This document shows positions 34,707 to 43,137 of a stretch of DNA of 64,000 nucleotides, piece after piece. Position 1 is the first letter of the stretch; each line of letters begins with the position of its first letter. The stretch is from NCBI GenBank assembly GCA_017458145.1, contig JAFTGA010000019.1, positions 1-64,000 on the forward strand, written 5' to 3'. A program made the translations under genes and the position numbers. Source of the DNA: Bacteroidales bacterium (lineage in GTDB: Bacteria > Bacteroidota > Bacteroidia > Bacteroidales > UBA932). The notes beneath the pieces were generated by a model. That model did no database searches. It was not told the DNA's origin and saw nothing but the letters and a program-made list of their open reading frames with translations.

Positions 34707-35812
34707 GCGGCGGAGGATTCGGTTTGGCCGGGGAGGACCAGAAGAAGTTCGTAGGCACCGGCTCTCTGGTCGATGTGCAGGGTATAGCGGTCTCCGTAAA
34801 GGAGGTCCAGGCGGCGCCGGACATTCTCCTGGCCGATGCCGGAGCCGTCCTGCCGCAACGGGGCCTGCCGACTGTTGGCGCAGCGGAAGATGATCTTGCC
34901 GCCGTCCACGGCGAGGGAAATGCGGATGAAGGAGGTGCTCTCATAGCTCACGCCGTGCTTGAAGGCGTTTTCCACGAAAGACGCGAACACGAGCGGAGGC
35001 ACCTGTGCCCCGCCGTCGGTGTCCGGCAGGTCAAGCGTGATCTCCACCCCGTCGGAATAGCGCATCCGCATCAGGGAGACGTAGTGCCGCAGGAAATCCA
35101 GTTCCTGCGCGAGCGGGATCGTCGGCGCCGCGGAGTCGTAGAGGATATGGCGCATCATCCGGGACAGTTCCACGATGCTCTCCTTGGCCTTTTCAGGGTC
35201 GATATCCACCAGCGCGTGGATGTTGTTGAGCGTGTTCATGAAGAAGTGCGGATTGATCTGGTAGCGCAGGGCATCCAGGCGTCGCTGCAGGTTCTCCGTC
35301 TCCAGTTCCTGCACGCGCGCGGCATTGCGCGCGGACTGGAATTGGTATTTGATGCCGATATTGGCCGCCAGCATCAAGATGCCGAGCAGAAGTTTGAGCA
35401 GCTCCGGATGCAGGGGCATCGGGCCGCCGCGCATTCCGTCCGGCGGGGGCCCGCCCGGCCCGCCGAAGCCGCCCGGGGGCTCCATCGGTTGCAGGGAGGG
35501 ATCCGGCCCGATCCGGGTCAGCACAAGCCAGGCCCCGAAAACGGCCAGCAGTCCCAGCGTGCAAAGGACATACGCCGTCGGTTTGCCCTGGCGCAGCAGC
35601 AGCGGCGCCGCGAGGTAGTTGTGCAGCAGGAACAGCGCCAGGAAGGGCAGGATCCGCATCCAGAGCTGGAAAATCTCGCGAAAGGAGGGCTGTGCGTCCG
35701 GGAGGGACACGCTCCGGAGCAGCATCATCAGTGCGCCGAACAGGAACACCCCGGCCCAGACAATCAGGTAGAGCCGGTTCTCGCTGCGTTCCTCTATGCG
35801 TATCGCTTTCAT
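34703..35812 (-). CDS. LytS-type sensor histidine kinase with Gly/Pro-rich loop
   Basis: A 369-aa membrane kinase of the His_kinase/HATPase (LytS/YehU) type. Predicted transmembrane helices are near 14-32, 53-73, 80-99 and 136-154. Between the third and fourth lies an unusual Gly/Pro-rich loop (about 103-133, including PPGGFGGPGGPPPDGMRGG). The phospho-accepting His is in RYQINPHFFMNTLNN (H189), and the ATP-binding N-box is FASFVENAFKHG. A coiled coil (about 165-182) precedes the His. The open frame reaches a TTG at 35821, but the ATG at 35812 is preferred. It diverges from the first Cthe_2159 gene and is translationally coupled to the response regulator. Confidence 0.92.
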   Translation of the reverse strand: MKAIRIEERSENRLYLIVWAGVFLFGALMMLLRSVSLPDAQPSFREIFQLWMRILPFLALFLLHNYLAAPLLLRQGKPTAYVLCTLGLLAVFGAWLVLTRIGPDPSLQPMEPPGGFGGPGGPPPDGMRGGPMPLHPELLKLLLGILMLAANIGIKYQFQSARNAARVQELETENLQRRLDALRYQINPHFFMNTLNNIHALVDIDPEKAKESIVELSRMMRHILYDSAAPTIPLAQELDFLRHYVSLMRMRYSDGVEITLDLPDTDGGAQVPPLVFASFVENAFKHGVSYESTSFIRISLAVDGGKIIFRCANSRQAPLRQDGSGIGQENVRRRLDLLYGDRYTLHIDQRAGAYELLLVLPGQTESSAA

Positions 35813-35818
35813 CTGACA

Positions 35819-35826
35819 CAAAAATA
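35819..35826 (-). promoter_or_regulatory. Candidate -7 promoter box of the LytS/LytR operon
   Basis: On the minus strand this reads TATTTTTG (TAnnTTTG), 6 bases before the kinase ATG, implying a very short leader. Confidence 0.4.
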
Positions 35827-35853
35827 GACAATTTCGGGCAAAGGCATTCCGCT

Positions 35854-35884
35854 TTCACTGAAGAAATCGGCCCGTTCGCTGAAA
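35854..35884 (+). promoter_or_regulatory. Candidate LytTR operator 1: direct repeats TTCRCTGAA
   Basis: TTCACTGAA (35854-35862) and TTCGCTGAA (35875-35883) are direct repeats 21 bases apart start to start, i.e. two helical turns. The second is embedded in CCGTTCGCTGAAA (35872-35884). That 13-mer recurs exactly before the next Cthe_2159 gene at almost the same distance from the start. CCGTTCG also resembles the AlgR (LytTR-type) site. Confidence 0.6.
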
Positions 35885-35946
35885 CTTTTTCAAATCGGCA
35901 AAAAAATTGCCCTGGGAGCCGGGTGTGTGACTAAAACCATTGTATT

Positions 35947-37659
35947 ATGAGAAGAGTAGCATTTTGTTTCCTGCCCGCTGTCTGCTTCGCATGCAGCAGC
36001 CTTTCCGATCCACTGGCCATCAACTCGTCCGAAAGCGAGAGTACGGAACCCTATGTCAGCAATTACAGCCAGGACGACGAGGGAGACAATATCGACAATG
36101 TCTCCTTTGACCGGACCATCACCATCACGTTCTCGCCGTCCGGCTCCGCGTCCGTATCGGGCGACGAGCACGGCATCGTCAAGGTCAGCGGCAATGACGT
36201 GACCGCCGACAATTCCGCGTATGACGAAAAAGTCCTTTACCGGCTCACCGGAAGCACCTCGGACGGTTTCTTCAAGCTTTACAGTGCCAACAAGCAGGCG
36301 ATTGTGCTCGACGGCGTGAGCATCACCAACGGCAGCGGCGCCGCCATCAACAACCAGAGCAAGAAGCGCACCTTCGTGGTGCTTTCGGGTTCCAACACGC
36401 TCGCGGACGGCGCCGATTATTCCGACACGCCCGCCGATGAGGACGAGAAGGCGGCTTTCTTCAGCGAGGGGCAGCTCGTCTTCAGCGGCACCGGATCCCT
36501 CACCGTCACGGCCACGGGCAAGGCCGGCATCACCTCCGACGATTATGTCCGTTTCCTGGGCAGCCAGACGGTCTCGGTGAAGTCCTCGGCCGGACATGGC
36601 GTGCGCGGCAAGGACGCCGTGGTGGTCTCGGACGGCACGCTAGGCATCACCGTCAGCGCGGCCGGCAAGAAGGGCATCTCTTCCGATGGCGACGTCCTCT
36701 TCGAGGGCGGGAAAACGACCGTCAGCGTGTCCGGCGCCGTGGACACATCGGACAGCAGCGATCTCAGCGGCTCGGCCGGCGTCAAGGCCGACGGCGTGTT
36801 CACGATGAAGGACGGTGCGCTGACCATCACCAACACCGGCAAGGGCGGCAAGGGCATCAGCGGTGACCAGCAGGCCTATTTCTACGGCGGCAGCGTCAAG
36901 GTGACCGTGTCCGGGGCCAATTACGGCACTTCCTCCTCCGGCGGTTTCGGCGGGCCCGCCGGCTGGGGCGGCAACAACTCTTCCGACAACTCCGTCGCGG
37001 CCAAAGGCATCAAGTTCGACGGTGACATCGTGATCGAGGGCGGCTCCATCAGCGCCACGGCCTCCAGCCACGAGGCCATCGAGTCCAAGGGCACGATCAG
37101 CATCTCCGGCGGCACTGTCTATGCCAAGTCCTCCGACGACGCCATCAACTCCGCCAGCCACCTGACCATCTCCGGCGGTCTCGTATGCGCCTGGTCCACG
37201 GGCAACGACGGCCTGGACGCCAACGGCGATATGTATATCAAAGGCGGCGTGATCTACGCGGTCGGCTCCGGCGGGGCGGAAGTGGCGCTCGACGCCAACA
37301 CCGAAGGCGGCCACAGACTCTATATCAGCGGTGGCACGCTCTTCGCCCTCGGCGGGCTCGAAAGCGGCGCCCAACTCACCCAGAACTGCTATTCCGCTTC
37401 CTGGAACAAGAGCAGCTGGTACGCCCTGACGGTCGGCTCCGACACCTTCGCGTTCAAGACGCCTGCCTCCGGCGGCTCTGGACTCGTGGTCTCCGGTGCA
37501 TCCAAGCCCGGATTGAAGTCCGGCGTCAGCGTGTCCGGCGGCAGCAGTATCTTCGAAGGAACGGGCATGACCGGCGCCACGGTCACCGGCGGTACGGATG
37601 TCAGCCTGTCCTCCTACTCGGGCGGCAACGGCGGCGGCATGCCCGGCGGGAGGTGGTAG
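35947..37659 (+). CDS. Cthe_2159-type beta-helix surface protein (first copy)
   Basis: A 570-aa exported protein of the Cthe_2159 (carbohydrate-binding) family, whose founding member binds acidic polysaccharides through a parallel beta-helix. The N-terminus MRRVAFCFLPAVCFACSS ends in a likely lipoprotein Cys16. The body is repetitive with GG-turns. Family landmarks are DGFFKLYSANKQAIVLDGV, KKRTFVVLSGSNTLADG, GHGVRGKDAVVVSDGTL, SSHEAIESKGTISISGGTV and EVALDANTEGGHRLYISGGTL. It ends in a Gly-rich tail (GGNGGGMPGGRW). Asp/Asn-rich turns suggest calcium. It is first in the run after the LytSR pair, with a repeat-type operator 60 bases upstream. Confidence 0.88.
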   Translation: MRRVAFCFLPAVCFACSSLSDPLAINSSESESTEPYVSNYSQDDEGDNIDNVSFDRTITITFSPSGSASVSGDEHGIVKVSGNDVTADNSAYDEKVLYRLTGSTSDGFFKLYSANKQAIVLDGVSITNGSGAAINNQSKKRTFVVLSGSNTLADGADYSDTPADEDEKAAFFSEGQLVFSGTGSLTVTATGKAGITSDDYVRFLGSQTVSVKSSAGHGVRGKDAVVVSDGTLGITVSAAGKKGISSDGDVLFEGGKTTVSVSGAVDTSDSSDLSGSAGVKADGVFTMKDGALTITNTGKGGKGISGDQQAYFYGGSVKVTVSGANYGTSSSGGFGGPAGWGGNNSSDNSVAAKGIKFDGDIVIEGGSISATASSHEAIESKGTISISGGTVYAKSSDDAINSASHLTISGGLVCAWSTGNDGLDANGDMYIKGGVIYAVGSGGAEVALDANTEGGHRLYISGGTLFALGGLESGAQLTQNCYSASWNKSSWYALTVGSDTFAFKTPASGGSGLVVSGASKPGLKSGVSVSGGSSIFEGTGMTGATVTGGTDVSLSSYSGGNGGGMPGGRW

Positions 37660-37670
37660 CACCGGTCCTG

Positions 37671-37701
37671 TCTGCTGATGGTCTTTGTCCGTTCGCTGAA
37701 A
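37671..37701 (+). promoter_or_regulatory. Candidate LytTR operator 2: direct repeats upstream of second Cthe_2159 gene
   Basis: CCGTTCGCTGAAA (37689-37701) is identical to the 13-mer at 35872-35884, and ends 60 bases before the start codon (62 at the first copy). A weaker half-site TCTGCTGAT (37671-37679) lies exactly 21 bases upstream of TTCGCTGAA (37692-37700), the same spacing as in operator 1. Confidence 0.55.
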
Positions 37702-37761
37702 AAAGGAAGGGCTCTCCGGAAATCTTTCTATTTTGCGCAAACAAACACGCTGATTCTTAAT

Positions 37762-40338
37762 ATGAATAACATGAAACAATTCCTGAACCTGTCAGTTCTC
37801 GCGGCGCTCCTCCTGCCCGTCGGGGGGTGCGTCGGAGACCTGATCACCCTGGAAGAAGACGAACAGACCGTTGTCGTCCAGGTGGATCCGTCCCTGGCCT
37901 GGAGCGCTTCCTCGTACGAAGCGACCCTCGGCGCGGACAATACGTTCCCGACCCTGACCAACGAGTACGGCGTCAGCGTGTCCTATTCTTCCTCCGACAA
38001 GAGTGTCGCCACGGTCGGCTCCGACGGCACCGTCACGCTCGTGGCGGCCGGCACGACCACGATCACGGCCGTCTCGGCGGAGACGGAGGAGTACGAGGCC
38101 GGCAGCGCCTCCTACACGCTCTCCGTCGTCAAGAACGGCAACAGCATCTATTGGAGCAACGCTTCTTATGAAGCCACGCTGGCCTCCGATGACAACAGTT
38201 TCCCCACGCTCACCAACGAGCACAAGTTGACGGTCAGTTATGCCTCGTCTGACGAATCGGTCGCTACCATCTCGTCCGACGGCACCGTGACCCTGGTCGG
38301 CGTGGGCACGACGGGCATCTCCGCCACAACGGAAGCGACGGACACCTATGCCGCCTGTACGGCCACGTATTCGCTCAAGGTCGTCAAGCACGAGGTCTCG
38401 CTGACCTGGTCCGCCAGCTCCTGCTCCGCCTCCCTGGCCGGTACCAACACCTTCCCGACGCTGACCATCGACCCTTCCGACGCAGGCATCAGCGTCAGCT
38501 ACGCCTCGTCCAACACGGCCGTGGCCACGATTTCCGCCGACGGCACCGTCTCCCCGGTCGCCAAGGGCACCACCACGATCTCCGCCACCTTCGACGGCAA
38601 CGACACCTATTCCTCCGCCTCGGCCTCCTACTCCCTGACGGTGACGGACGGCAGCGACGACGGCGCCGTGTCGATGGTTTTCGATTCCGCCGGAGACACC
38701 GGATCCGATGACGACATCTCCAATACCACCTTCACCCGTCTGGTCACGATCACATACGCCTCCGGCGGAGCCAGCGTGTCCGGCTACAGCGCCGTAAGCG
38801 ATGTATTCGACGTCAGCGTGAGCGGCAACCAGGTCACTATCAGTTACTCCGGCTCCGAGAATGTGGCCTACAAGCTTACCGGAACAGCTTCCGACGGTTT
38901 CTTCAAGCTCTACAGCACCAAGAAGCAGGCCCTCTGGCTGAGCGGCGTGTCCGTCACCAACAGCAGCGGCGCCGCTGTCAACAACCAGAGCGGCAAGCGC
39001 ACCTTCGTCTATCTCGAAGGGACCAACACCCTTGCCGACGGCTCCTCTGCCGCGTATTCCACCAGCGGGGACGAGGATATGAAGGGCGTGCTTTTCTCCG
39101 AAGGGCAGCTGATCTTCAGCGGCAGCGGTTCGCTGACCGTCACGGCCAACAACAAGCAGGGAAAGTCCGGCATCGTCTCCGACGATTATGTACGGATGAT
39201 GGACAGTCCGACCGTCAGGGTCAGCGCCGGCAGTTCCGCCGGACACGGCATCCGGGGGAAAGAGTATGTCCAGCTCTCCGGCGGTTCGCTGACCGTCTCT
39301 ACGGCCGCGAATATGAAGAAAGGTATCGGCTCCGACGGCTATGTGTTCGTGGAGGGCGGGCAGACCGGGATCACCGTCACGGGCGGCGTCGCCTACGACA
39401 GCGACGATGCCGAGTACAAGGGGACGGCCGGCATCAAGGCGGACAACTACTTCGCGATGACGGGCGGCACCGTGACGATCACCAACAGCGGCACCGGCGG
39501 CAAGGGCGTCAGCGCGGGCAGCTACGACTACTATTCCGAAAACGGCTCTCTCTCTGACAGTTATATCTCCGGCGGTACCCTGACCGTCAAGACCACCGGC
39601 AGCGAATCCAACGATGTCTCCTCCAAGGGAATCAAGATCGGATTCAAGCAGAAGTCCGGCAGCAGTTACATTTATGCCGGCAATCTGAAAATTTCCGGCG
39701 GAGCCGTCAACGTGACCGTCTCCAAGAGCGAGGGCATCGAGTGCAAAGGTTCGCTGACCGTCTCCGACGGTGAAGTATATTCCTATTCGACGGGGGATGA
39801 TGCCATCAACAGCCAGGGAGAGCTGAATATCTCCGGCGGCGCGGTGTACGCCTATTCTTCGGCCAACGACGCCATCGACAGCAACGGCAACACAAAACTT
39901 TCCGGCGGCTATGTCTTCGCCGTCACGACGAAGGGCAGCCCGGAAGTGGCGCTCGACGCCAACACCGAGGGCGGCTATAAACTCTACATCAACAGTGGCG
40001 CCACCGTCGTGGCCTACGGCGGTCTGGAAAGCGGCTATTCCGCCTCGCAGACAGTCTACAGCATGAATTGCTCGGCAGGCAACTGGAATGCCCTGTACAA
40101 CGGAAGTTCCTGTCTGGCGGCATTCAAAGCCCCGTCCGGCATTTCCAGCGTAGTCGTATCCGCTCCGTCCCTGAGCAGGGGCTACACGGGTGTGACCGTC
40201 GGCGGCAGCACGCTCTGCAACGGTATCTGGGCCACGTCCGGAATTTCCGGCGGCACGGAAACCTCCCTGAATTCCTACAATGGAGGCGGCAATCAGGGCG
40301 GAGGGGGCAACCAAGGCGGTCCCGGGGGCGGAAGATAA
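37762..40338 (+). CDS. Cthe_2159-type surface lipoprotein with three Ig-like (BIG2) repeats
   Basis: An 858-aa lipoprotein (lipobox LPVGGC, Cys23) followed by an acidic stretch (LEEDEQ) as seen in surface-exported Bacteroidota lipoproteins. Three tandem bacterial Ig-like (BIG2-type) repeats of about 80 residues lie at 44-123, 128-208 and 213-294, each with an SVAT-SDGTV-type core. A Cthe_2159 beta-helix domain (about 305-840) is clearly paralogous to the upstream gene (DGFFKLYSTKKQALWLSGV, EVALDANTEGGYKLYINSG). It ends in a Gly/Asn-rich tail. I infer a surface adhesin presented on an Ig stalk. The in-frame ATG at 37771 is an alternative start. Confidence 0.88.
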   Translation: MNNMKQFLNLSVLAALLLPVGGCVGDLITLEEDEQTVVVQVDPSLAWSASSYEATLGADNTFPTLTNEYGVSVSYSSSDKSVATVGSDGTVTLVAAGTTTITAVSAETEEYEAGSASYTLSVVKNGNSIYWSNASYEATLASDDNSFPTLTNEHKLTVSYASSDESVATISSDGTVTLVGVGTTGISATTEATDTYAACTATYSLKVVKHEVSLTWSASSCSASLAGTNTFPTLTIDPSDAGISVSYASSNTAVATISADGTVSPVAKGTTTISATFDGNDTYSSASASYSLTVTDGSDDGAVSMVFDSAGDTGSDDDISNTTFTRLVTITYASGGASVSGYSAVSDVFDVSVSGNQVTISYSGSENVAYKLTGTASDGFFKLYSTKKQALWLSGVSVTNSSGAAVNNQSGKRTFVYLEGTNTLADGSSAAYSTSGDEDMKGVLFSEGQLIFSGSGSLTVTANNKQGKSGIVSDDYVRMMDSPTVRVSAGSSAGHGIRGKEYVQLSGGSLTVSTAANMKKGIGSDGYVFVEGGQTGITVTGGVAYDSDDAEYKGTAGIKADNYFAMTGGTVTITNSGTGGKGVSAGSYDYYSENGSLSDSYISGGTLTVKTTGSESNDVSSKGIKIGFKQKSGSSYIYAGNLKISGGAVNVTVSKSEGIECKGSLTVSDGEVYSYSTGDDAINSQGELNISGGAVYAYSSANDAIDSNGNTKLSGGYVFAVTTKGSPEVALDANTEGGYKLYINSGATVVAYGGLESGYSASQTVYSMNCSAGNWNALYNGSSCLAAFKAPSGISSVVVSAPSLSRGYTGVTVGGSTLCNGIWATSGISGGTETSLNSYNGGGNQGGGGNQGGPGGGR

Positions 40339-40360
40339 TCCTATTTAATCAGAATGCAGT

Positions 40361-40771
40361 ATGAACAAGATAGTTTGTATGGCAGCGGCGCTGCTGCTTT
40401 CGGTCTGCGGGGCGTTTGCGCAGACCGGCACCCAGAAGATCAACAAGAAGAACCTGGTGATCAAGGAGTGGAACACCGACGCAAACTCCAAGACGCGGGT
40501 CCTGGACCATATCACGACCTTCAATGCCGACGGCAAGAAGATAGAAGAAATCGAGTACGGCCAGTCCGGACAGAAATGGCGCAAGCGCTTCGAATACGAT
40601 GCCGCAGGCAAGGTCAGCGTAGAATACGTGTACGACGACCGCAACCGGCTGGACAACTACAAGAAGTTTGAATACAACGAGTTCGGACGCAAAAAGACAC
40701 AGTACACCTATTCTCCGAAGGGAAAACTCAAAACCATCAAGGTGTATGAATACATCGCCGAAGACGCTTGA
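40361..40771 (+). CDS. Small exported YD-repeat-like protein
   Basis: A 136-aa protein with signal peptide MNKIVCMAAALLLSVCGAFAQ. It is followed by short beta-strand repeats of the form KxxEYdxxGKvxxxYxYDDrNRL, resembling single RHS/YD repeats (for example FEYDAAGKVSVEYVYDDRN and YNEFGRKKTQYTYSPKGK). Such repeats bind carbohydrate or form beta shells in larger proteins, but at this length the function is unknown. It starts 22 bases after the second Cthe_2159 gene and overlaps the VTC gene by 26 bases, so it belongs to this operon. Confidence 0.75.
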   Translation: MNKIVCMAAALLLSVCGAFAQTGTQKINKKNLVIKEWNTDANSKTRVLDHITTFNADGKKIEEIEYGQSGQKWRKRFEYDAAGKVSVEYVYDDRNRLDNYKKFEYNEFGRKKTQYTYSPKGKLKTIKVYEYIAEDA

Positions 40772-41540
40772 GCAAGCGCTGGATTCTTTCTCCCCGATCC
40801 ACCTCGGGGAGATGGATTCCATCAAGTTGATGAACCGCATCGACACCAAGTTCCTCACCACGGAGCAGACGCTTGTCGGCATCCTGGAGGATGCGGCACG
40901 GCAGGGCTACCGGGCGCTGGAGACGGAGGGGACGAAGATCAGTTCCTATGACTCGCTCTATTACGATACCCCCGGGCGGCAGATGTTTCTGGATCACCAC
41001 AACCGGCGGTTGGTCCGCCAGAAGGTCCGGACCCGCACCTACGTCGGAAGCGGCCAGACCTTTCTGGAGATCAAGCGGAAAAACAACCACGGTCGTACCA
41101 AAAAGAAACGGACGGAGATCGCGGCGGCAGCCTTTAAGGATTTCCACGCGGATGCGTCCGGGATGGCCCTGCTGGAGAAATACTGTGCCTTTCCGGCTGA
41201 CAGCCTGAGTCCCGTGCTGGAGACCCTTTTCCGCCGGATCACGCTGGTCAACGCCGCCAGGACGGAGCGCCTGACCATCGACACGGCCTTGAGTTTCGTG
41301 AACCACCGTACCGGACACGAGGCCTCCCTGCGGGATGCCGTGATCATCGAACTCAAACAGGACGGCCGGGCGGCGAGCGAGATGCGGGGGATCCTCCTCG
41401 GCCACCGCGTCAAACCGATCCGCGTGAGCAAGTACTGTATCGGAGAGACCCTGACGGACGAGACCGTGAAACATAACCGTTTTAAATTGAAAATCAGAAC
41501 GATTGAAAAAGTAATCAACAAAAAACTGACGACGATATGA
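40746..41540 (+). CDS. VTC-domain (polyphosphate polymerase-like) protein
   Basis: A 264-aa soluble protein with the VTC domain, the tunnel-shaped catalytic fold of the eukaryotic polyphosphate polymerase Vtc4. The basic and acidic tunnel motifs are visible: NRIDTKFLTT, SLYYDTPGRQMFLDH, RRLVRQKVRTRTY, FLEIKRKNNHGRTKKKR and VIIELKQDG, followed by SKYC near the end. Whether it makes polyphosphate here is inferred. The start MNTSPKTLEQ at 40746 overlaps the previous gene; a later start is possible. Its TGA overlaps the DUF4956 start. VTC and DUF4956 genes occur side by side in many bacteria, supporting joint function. Confidence 0.88.
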   Translation: MNTSPKTLEQALDSFSPIHLGEMDSIKLMNRIDTKFLTTEQTLVGILEDAARQGYRALETEGTKISSYDSLYYDTPGRQMFLDHHNRRLVRQKVRTRTYVGSGQTFLEIKRKNNHGRTKKKRTEIAAAAFKDFHADASGMALLEKYCAFPADSLSPVLETLFRRITLVNAARTERLTIDTALSFVNHRTGHEASLRDAVIIELKQDGRAASEMRGILLGHRVKPIRVSKYCIGETLTDETVKHNRFKLKIRTIEKVINKKLTTI

Positions 41541-42304
41541 TGCTGCAAACAGACAATTTGGGAGAATACAACCTCGCTGACGAGGATGTATTCGACGTCC
41601 AGGCCATCACGGATGCGATGATGACCCCGGTCCAGAGCCTGACGGAACTGGGAATCCGGTTCCTGCTGAACCTGGTAGTATGCTGGGTTATCGTACACTT
41701 CTTCTACTACCGCAAGAGCCACAGGCGCGACTATTTTTTCACCTTTCTGGTCTTCTCTTCCGCCATGGTCCTGCTGCTCTATATGATGGGCAATGCCGAG
41801 GTGGGTGTCGGGCTGACCCTGGGCCTGTTCGCCATCTTCGGCGTGATCCGCTACCGCACGGAGACCGTCCCGATCCGGGAGATGACCTACCTGTTCGTCA
41901 TTATCGCCCTGGCGGCGCTCAACGGCCTCTCGCCGCTCTTCCGCCTTGCCGGAGCCGTCACGGACCATGCGCACTATGTGCTGGATGCCGCCACGCTCGG
42001 CGTCACGGTCCTGGCCAACTTGCTGATTGTCGGGCTGATATGGATCCTGGAGAGCGGACGCTTCCTGGCGCAGACCTCGACCAAACTGGTGCTCTACGAC
42101 CGGATCGAACTGATCGTCCCGGAGCGGCGTGCCGAGCTGGTCGCCGACCTGGAGAAGCGCCTCGGATTCCCGGTCGAAGACCTGGAAATCGGCCACGTGG
42201 ACTTCCTCAAAGACGCGGCCTTCATCAAGGTACGCTACCGGCTCTCCCAAGGACAGGACGCCACGATCGACCAGCTCACAAAAGCCAAAGATTATGTCGG
42301 ATAA
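41537..42304 (+). CDS. DUF4956 inner-membrane protein
   Basis: A 255-aa protein with four to five predicted transmembrane helices (about 37-58, 66-86, 93-106, 117-133, 152-175). The conserved loop FGVIRYRTETVPIREMTYLFV lies near residues 106-126. A soluble C-terminal domain of about 75 residues contains EKRLGFPVEDLEIGHVDFLKD. The function is unknown. DUF4956 is repeatedly found next to VTC-domain genes, so a membrane partner or channel for the polymer is a reasonable inference. It is coupled by a 4-base overlap to the VTC gene; the second codon is also ATG. Confidence 0.85.
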   Translation: MMLQTDNLGEYNLADEDVFDVQAITDAMMTPVQSLTELGIRFLLNLVVCWVIVHFFYYRKSHRRDYFFTFLVFSSAMVLLLYMMGNAEVGVGLTLGLFAIFGVIRYRTETVPIREMTYLFVIIALAALNGLSPLFRLAGAVTDHAHYVLDAATLGVTVLANLLIVGLIWILESGRFLAQTSTKLVLYDRIELIVPERRAELVADLEKRLGFPVEDLEIGHVDFLKDAAFIKVRYRLSQGQDATIDQLTKAKDYVG

Positions 42305-42319
42305 TAGAATTATATATAT

Positions 42320-43117
42320 ATGAAAATCAGATACTTATTCCTTTCCTCCCTGTTGCTTGTTCCGTTCCTTGGCCGGGCCCAGGGGACGGAGAACGCCCTG
42401 GAGAACGACTTCGCTACGCGCACTTCCGTCGCGTTGGACAAGAAACTCGCCAAGGGCCTGCACCTGACGGCCGAGTATGAACTCCGGACGGAGAACGCCC
42501 TTTCCAAAATCGACAGGCACCAGGCCTCGCTGGGCCTGACGTACAAGTTCAACAACTGGCTCAAGGGCGGCCTGGAATACACGTTTTTCGACCGCTATGG
42601 CACCAACGCGGGCTGGCAGCCGCGCCACCGCGCCTCGGCTTTCCTCACGGTCGGCTACAAATTCGGCAACTGGCGCCTCTCACTGCGGGAAATGGCCCAG
42701 CTGACCCACAAGACCGAGGACTTGAACAGCTATCAGGAAACCCGGAATCCGGTTACGCTCAAGACGCGGCTCAAGGTCCAGTACAAGGGATTCGCCGCCG
42801 TCGAGCCGTACGCATTCTTCGAGTTCAAGACCGTCCTGAACGATCCGGCCTGCGCGGCCACCTGGAATACGACGCAACAGGCGTACACCGCCTATACGTT
42901 CAAGGGCTATACCGATACCTACATCAACCGCTACCGCGGCGGAATCGGCCTCACCTGGAAGATCAGCAAGCAGCACGCCATCGACCTGTACGGCCTGTTC
43001 GACTATTGTCGTGACAAGAATATCGACACCAACAAGGAGGGGACCAGGCTCAAGAGCCTGACCTGGGACCGGACGTTCCGCTCCACAGTAGGTCTCGGCT
43101 ACACGTTCTCGTTCTGA
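42320..43117 (+). CDS. DUF2490-family outer membrane beta-barrel protein
   Basis: A 265-aa exported protein with signal peptide MKIRYLFLSSLLLVPFLGRAQ, followed by alternating beta-strands. The pattern is typical of DUF2490: WKRF-like strands are replaced here by KGLHLTAEYELRTENAL, LGLTYKFNNWLKGGLEYTF and QPRHRASAFLTVGYKFGNWRLS. It ends in SFRSTVGLGYTFSF-type strands with a C-terminal Phe. It probably forms a small outer membrane barrel. It starts 15 bases after DUF4956 and is the last gene of the LytSR-linked run, giving the block an outer membrane component. Confidence 0.8.
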   Translation: MKIRYLFLSSLLLVPFLGRAQGTENALENDFATRTSVALDKKLAKGLHLTAEYELRTENALSKIDRHQASLGLTYKFNNWLKGGLEYTFFDRYGTNAGWQPRHRASAFLTVGYKFGNWRLSLREMAQLTHKTEDLNSYQETRNPVTLKTRLKVQYKGFAAVEPYAFFEFKTVLNDPACAATWNTTQQAYTAYTFKGYTDTYINRYRGGIGLTWKISKQHAIDLYGLFDYCRDKNIDTNKEGTRLKSLTWDRTFRSTVGLGYTFSF

Positions 43118-43137
43118 AACGAGCCTGCGGGAAGGCG

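Noticed and set aside
37890..38650. Tandem DNA repeats suggesting a CRISPR or phase-variable array
   Set aside because: The similarity is at the protein level, from three Ig-like domains of about 80 residues. There are no regularly spaced identical DNA repeats.
42305..43137. Terminator between DUF2490 and dnaE
   Set aside because: Only about 20 bases separate the two convergent stops and no convincing hairpin is visible.
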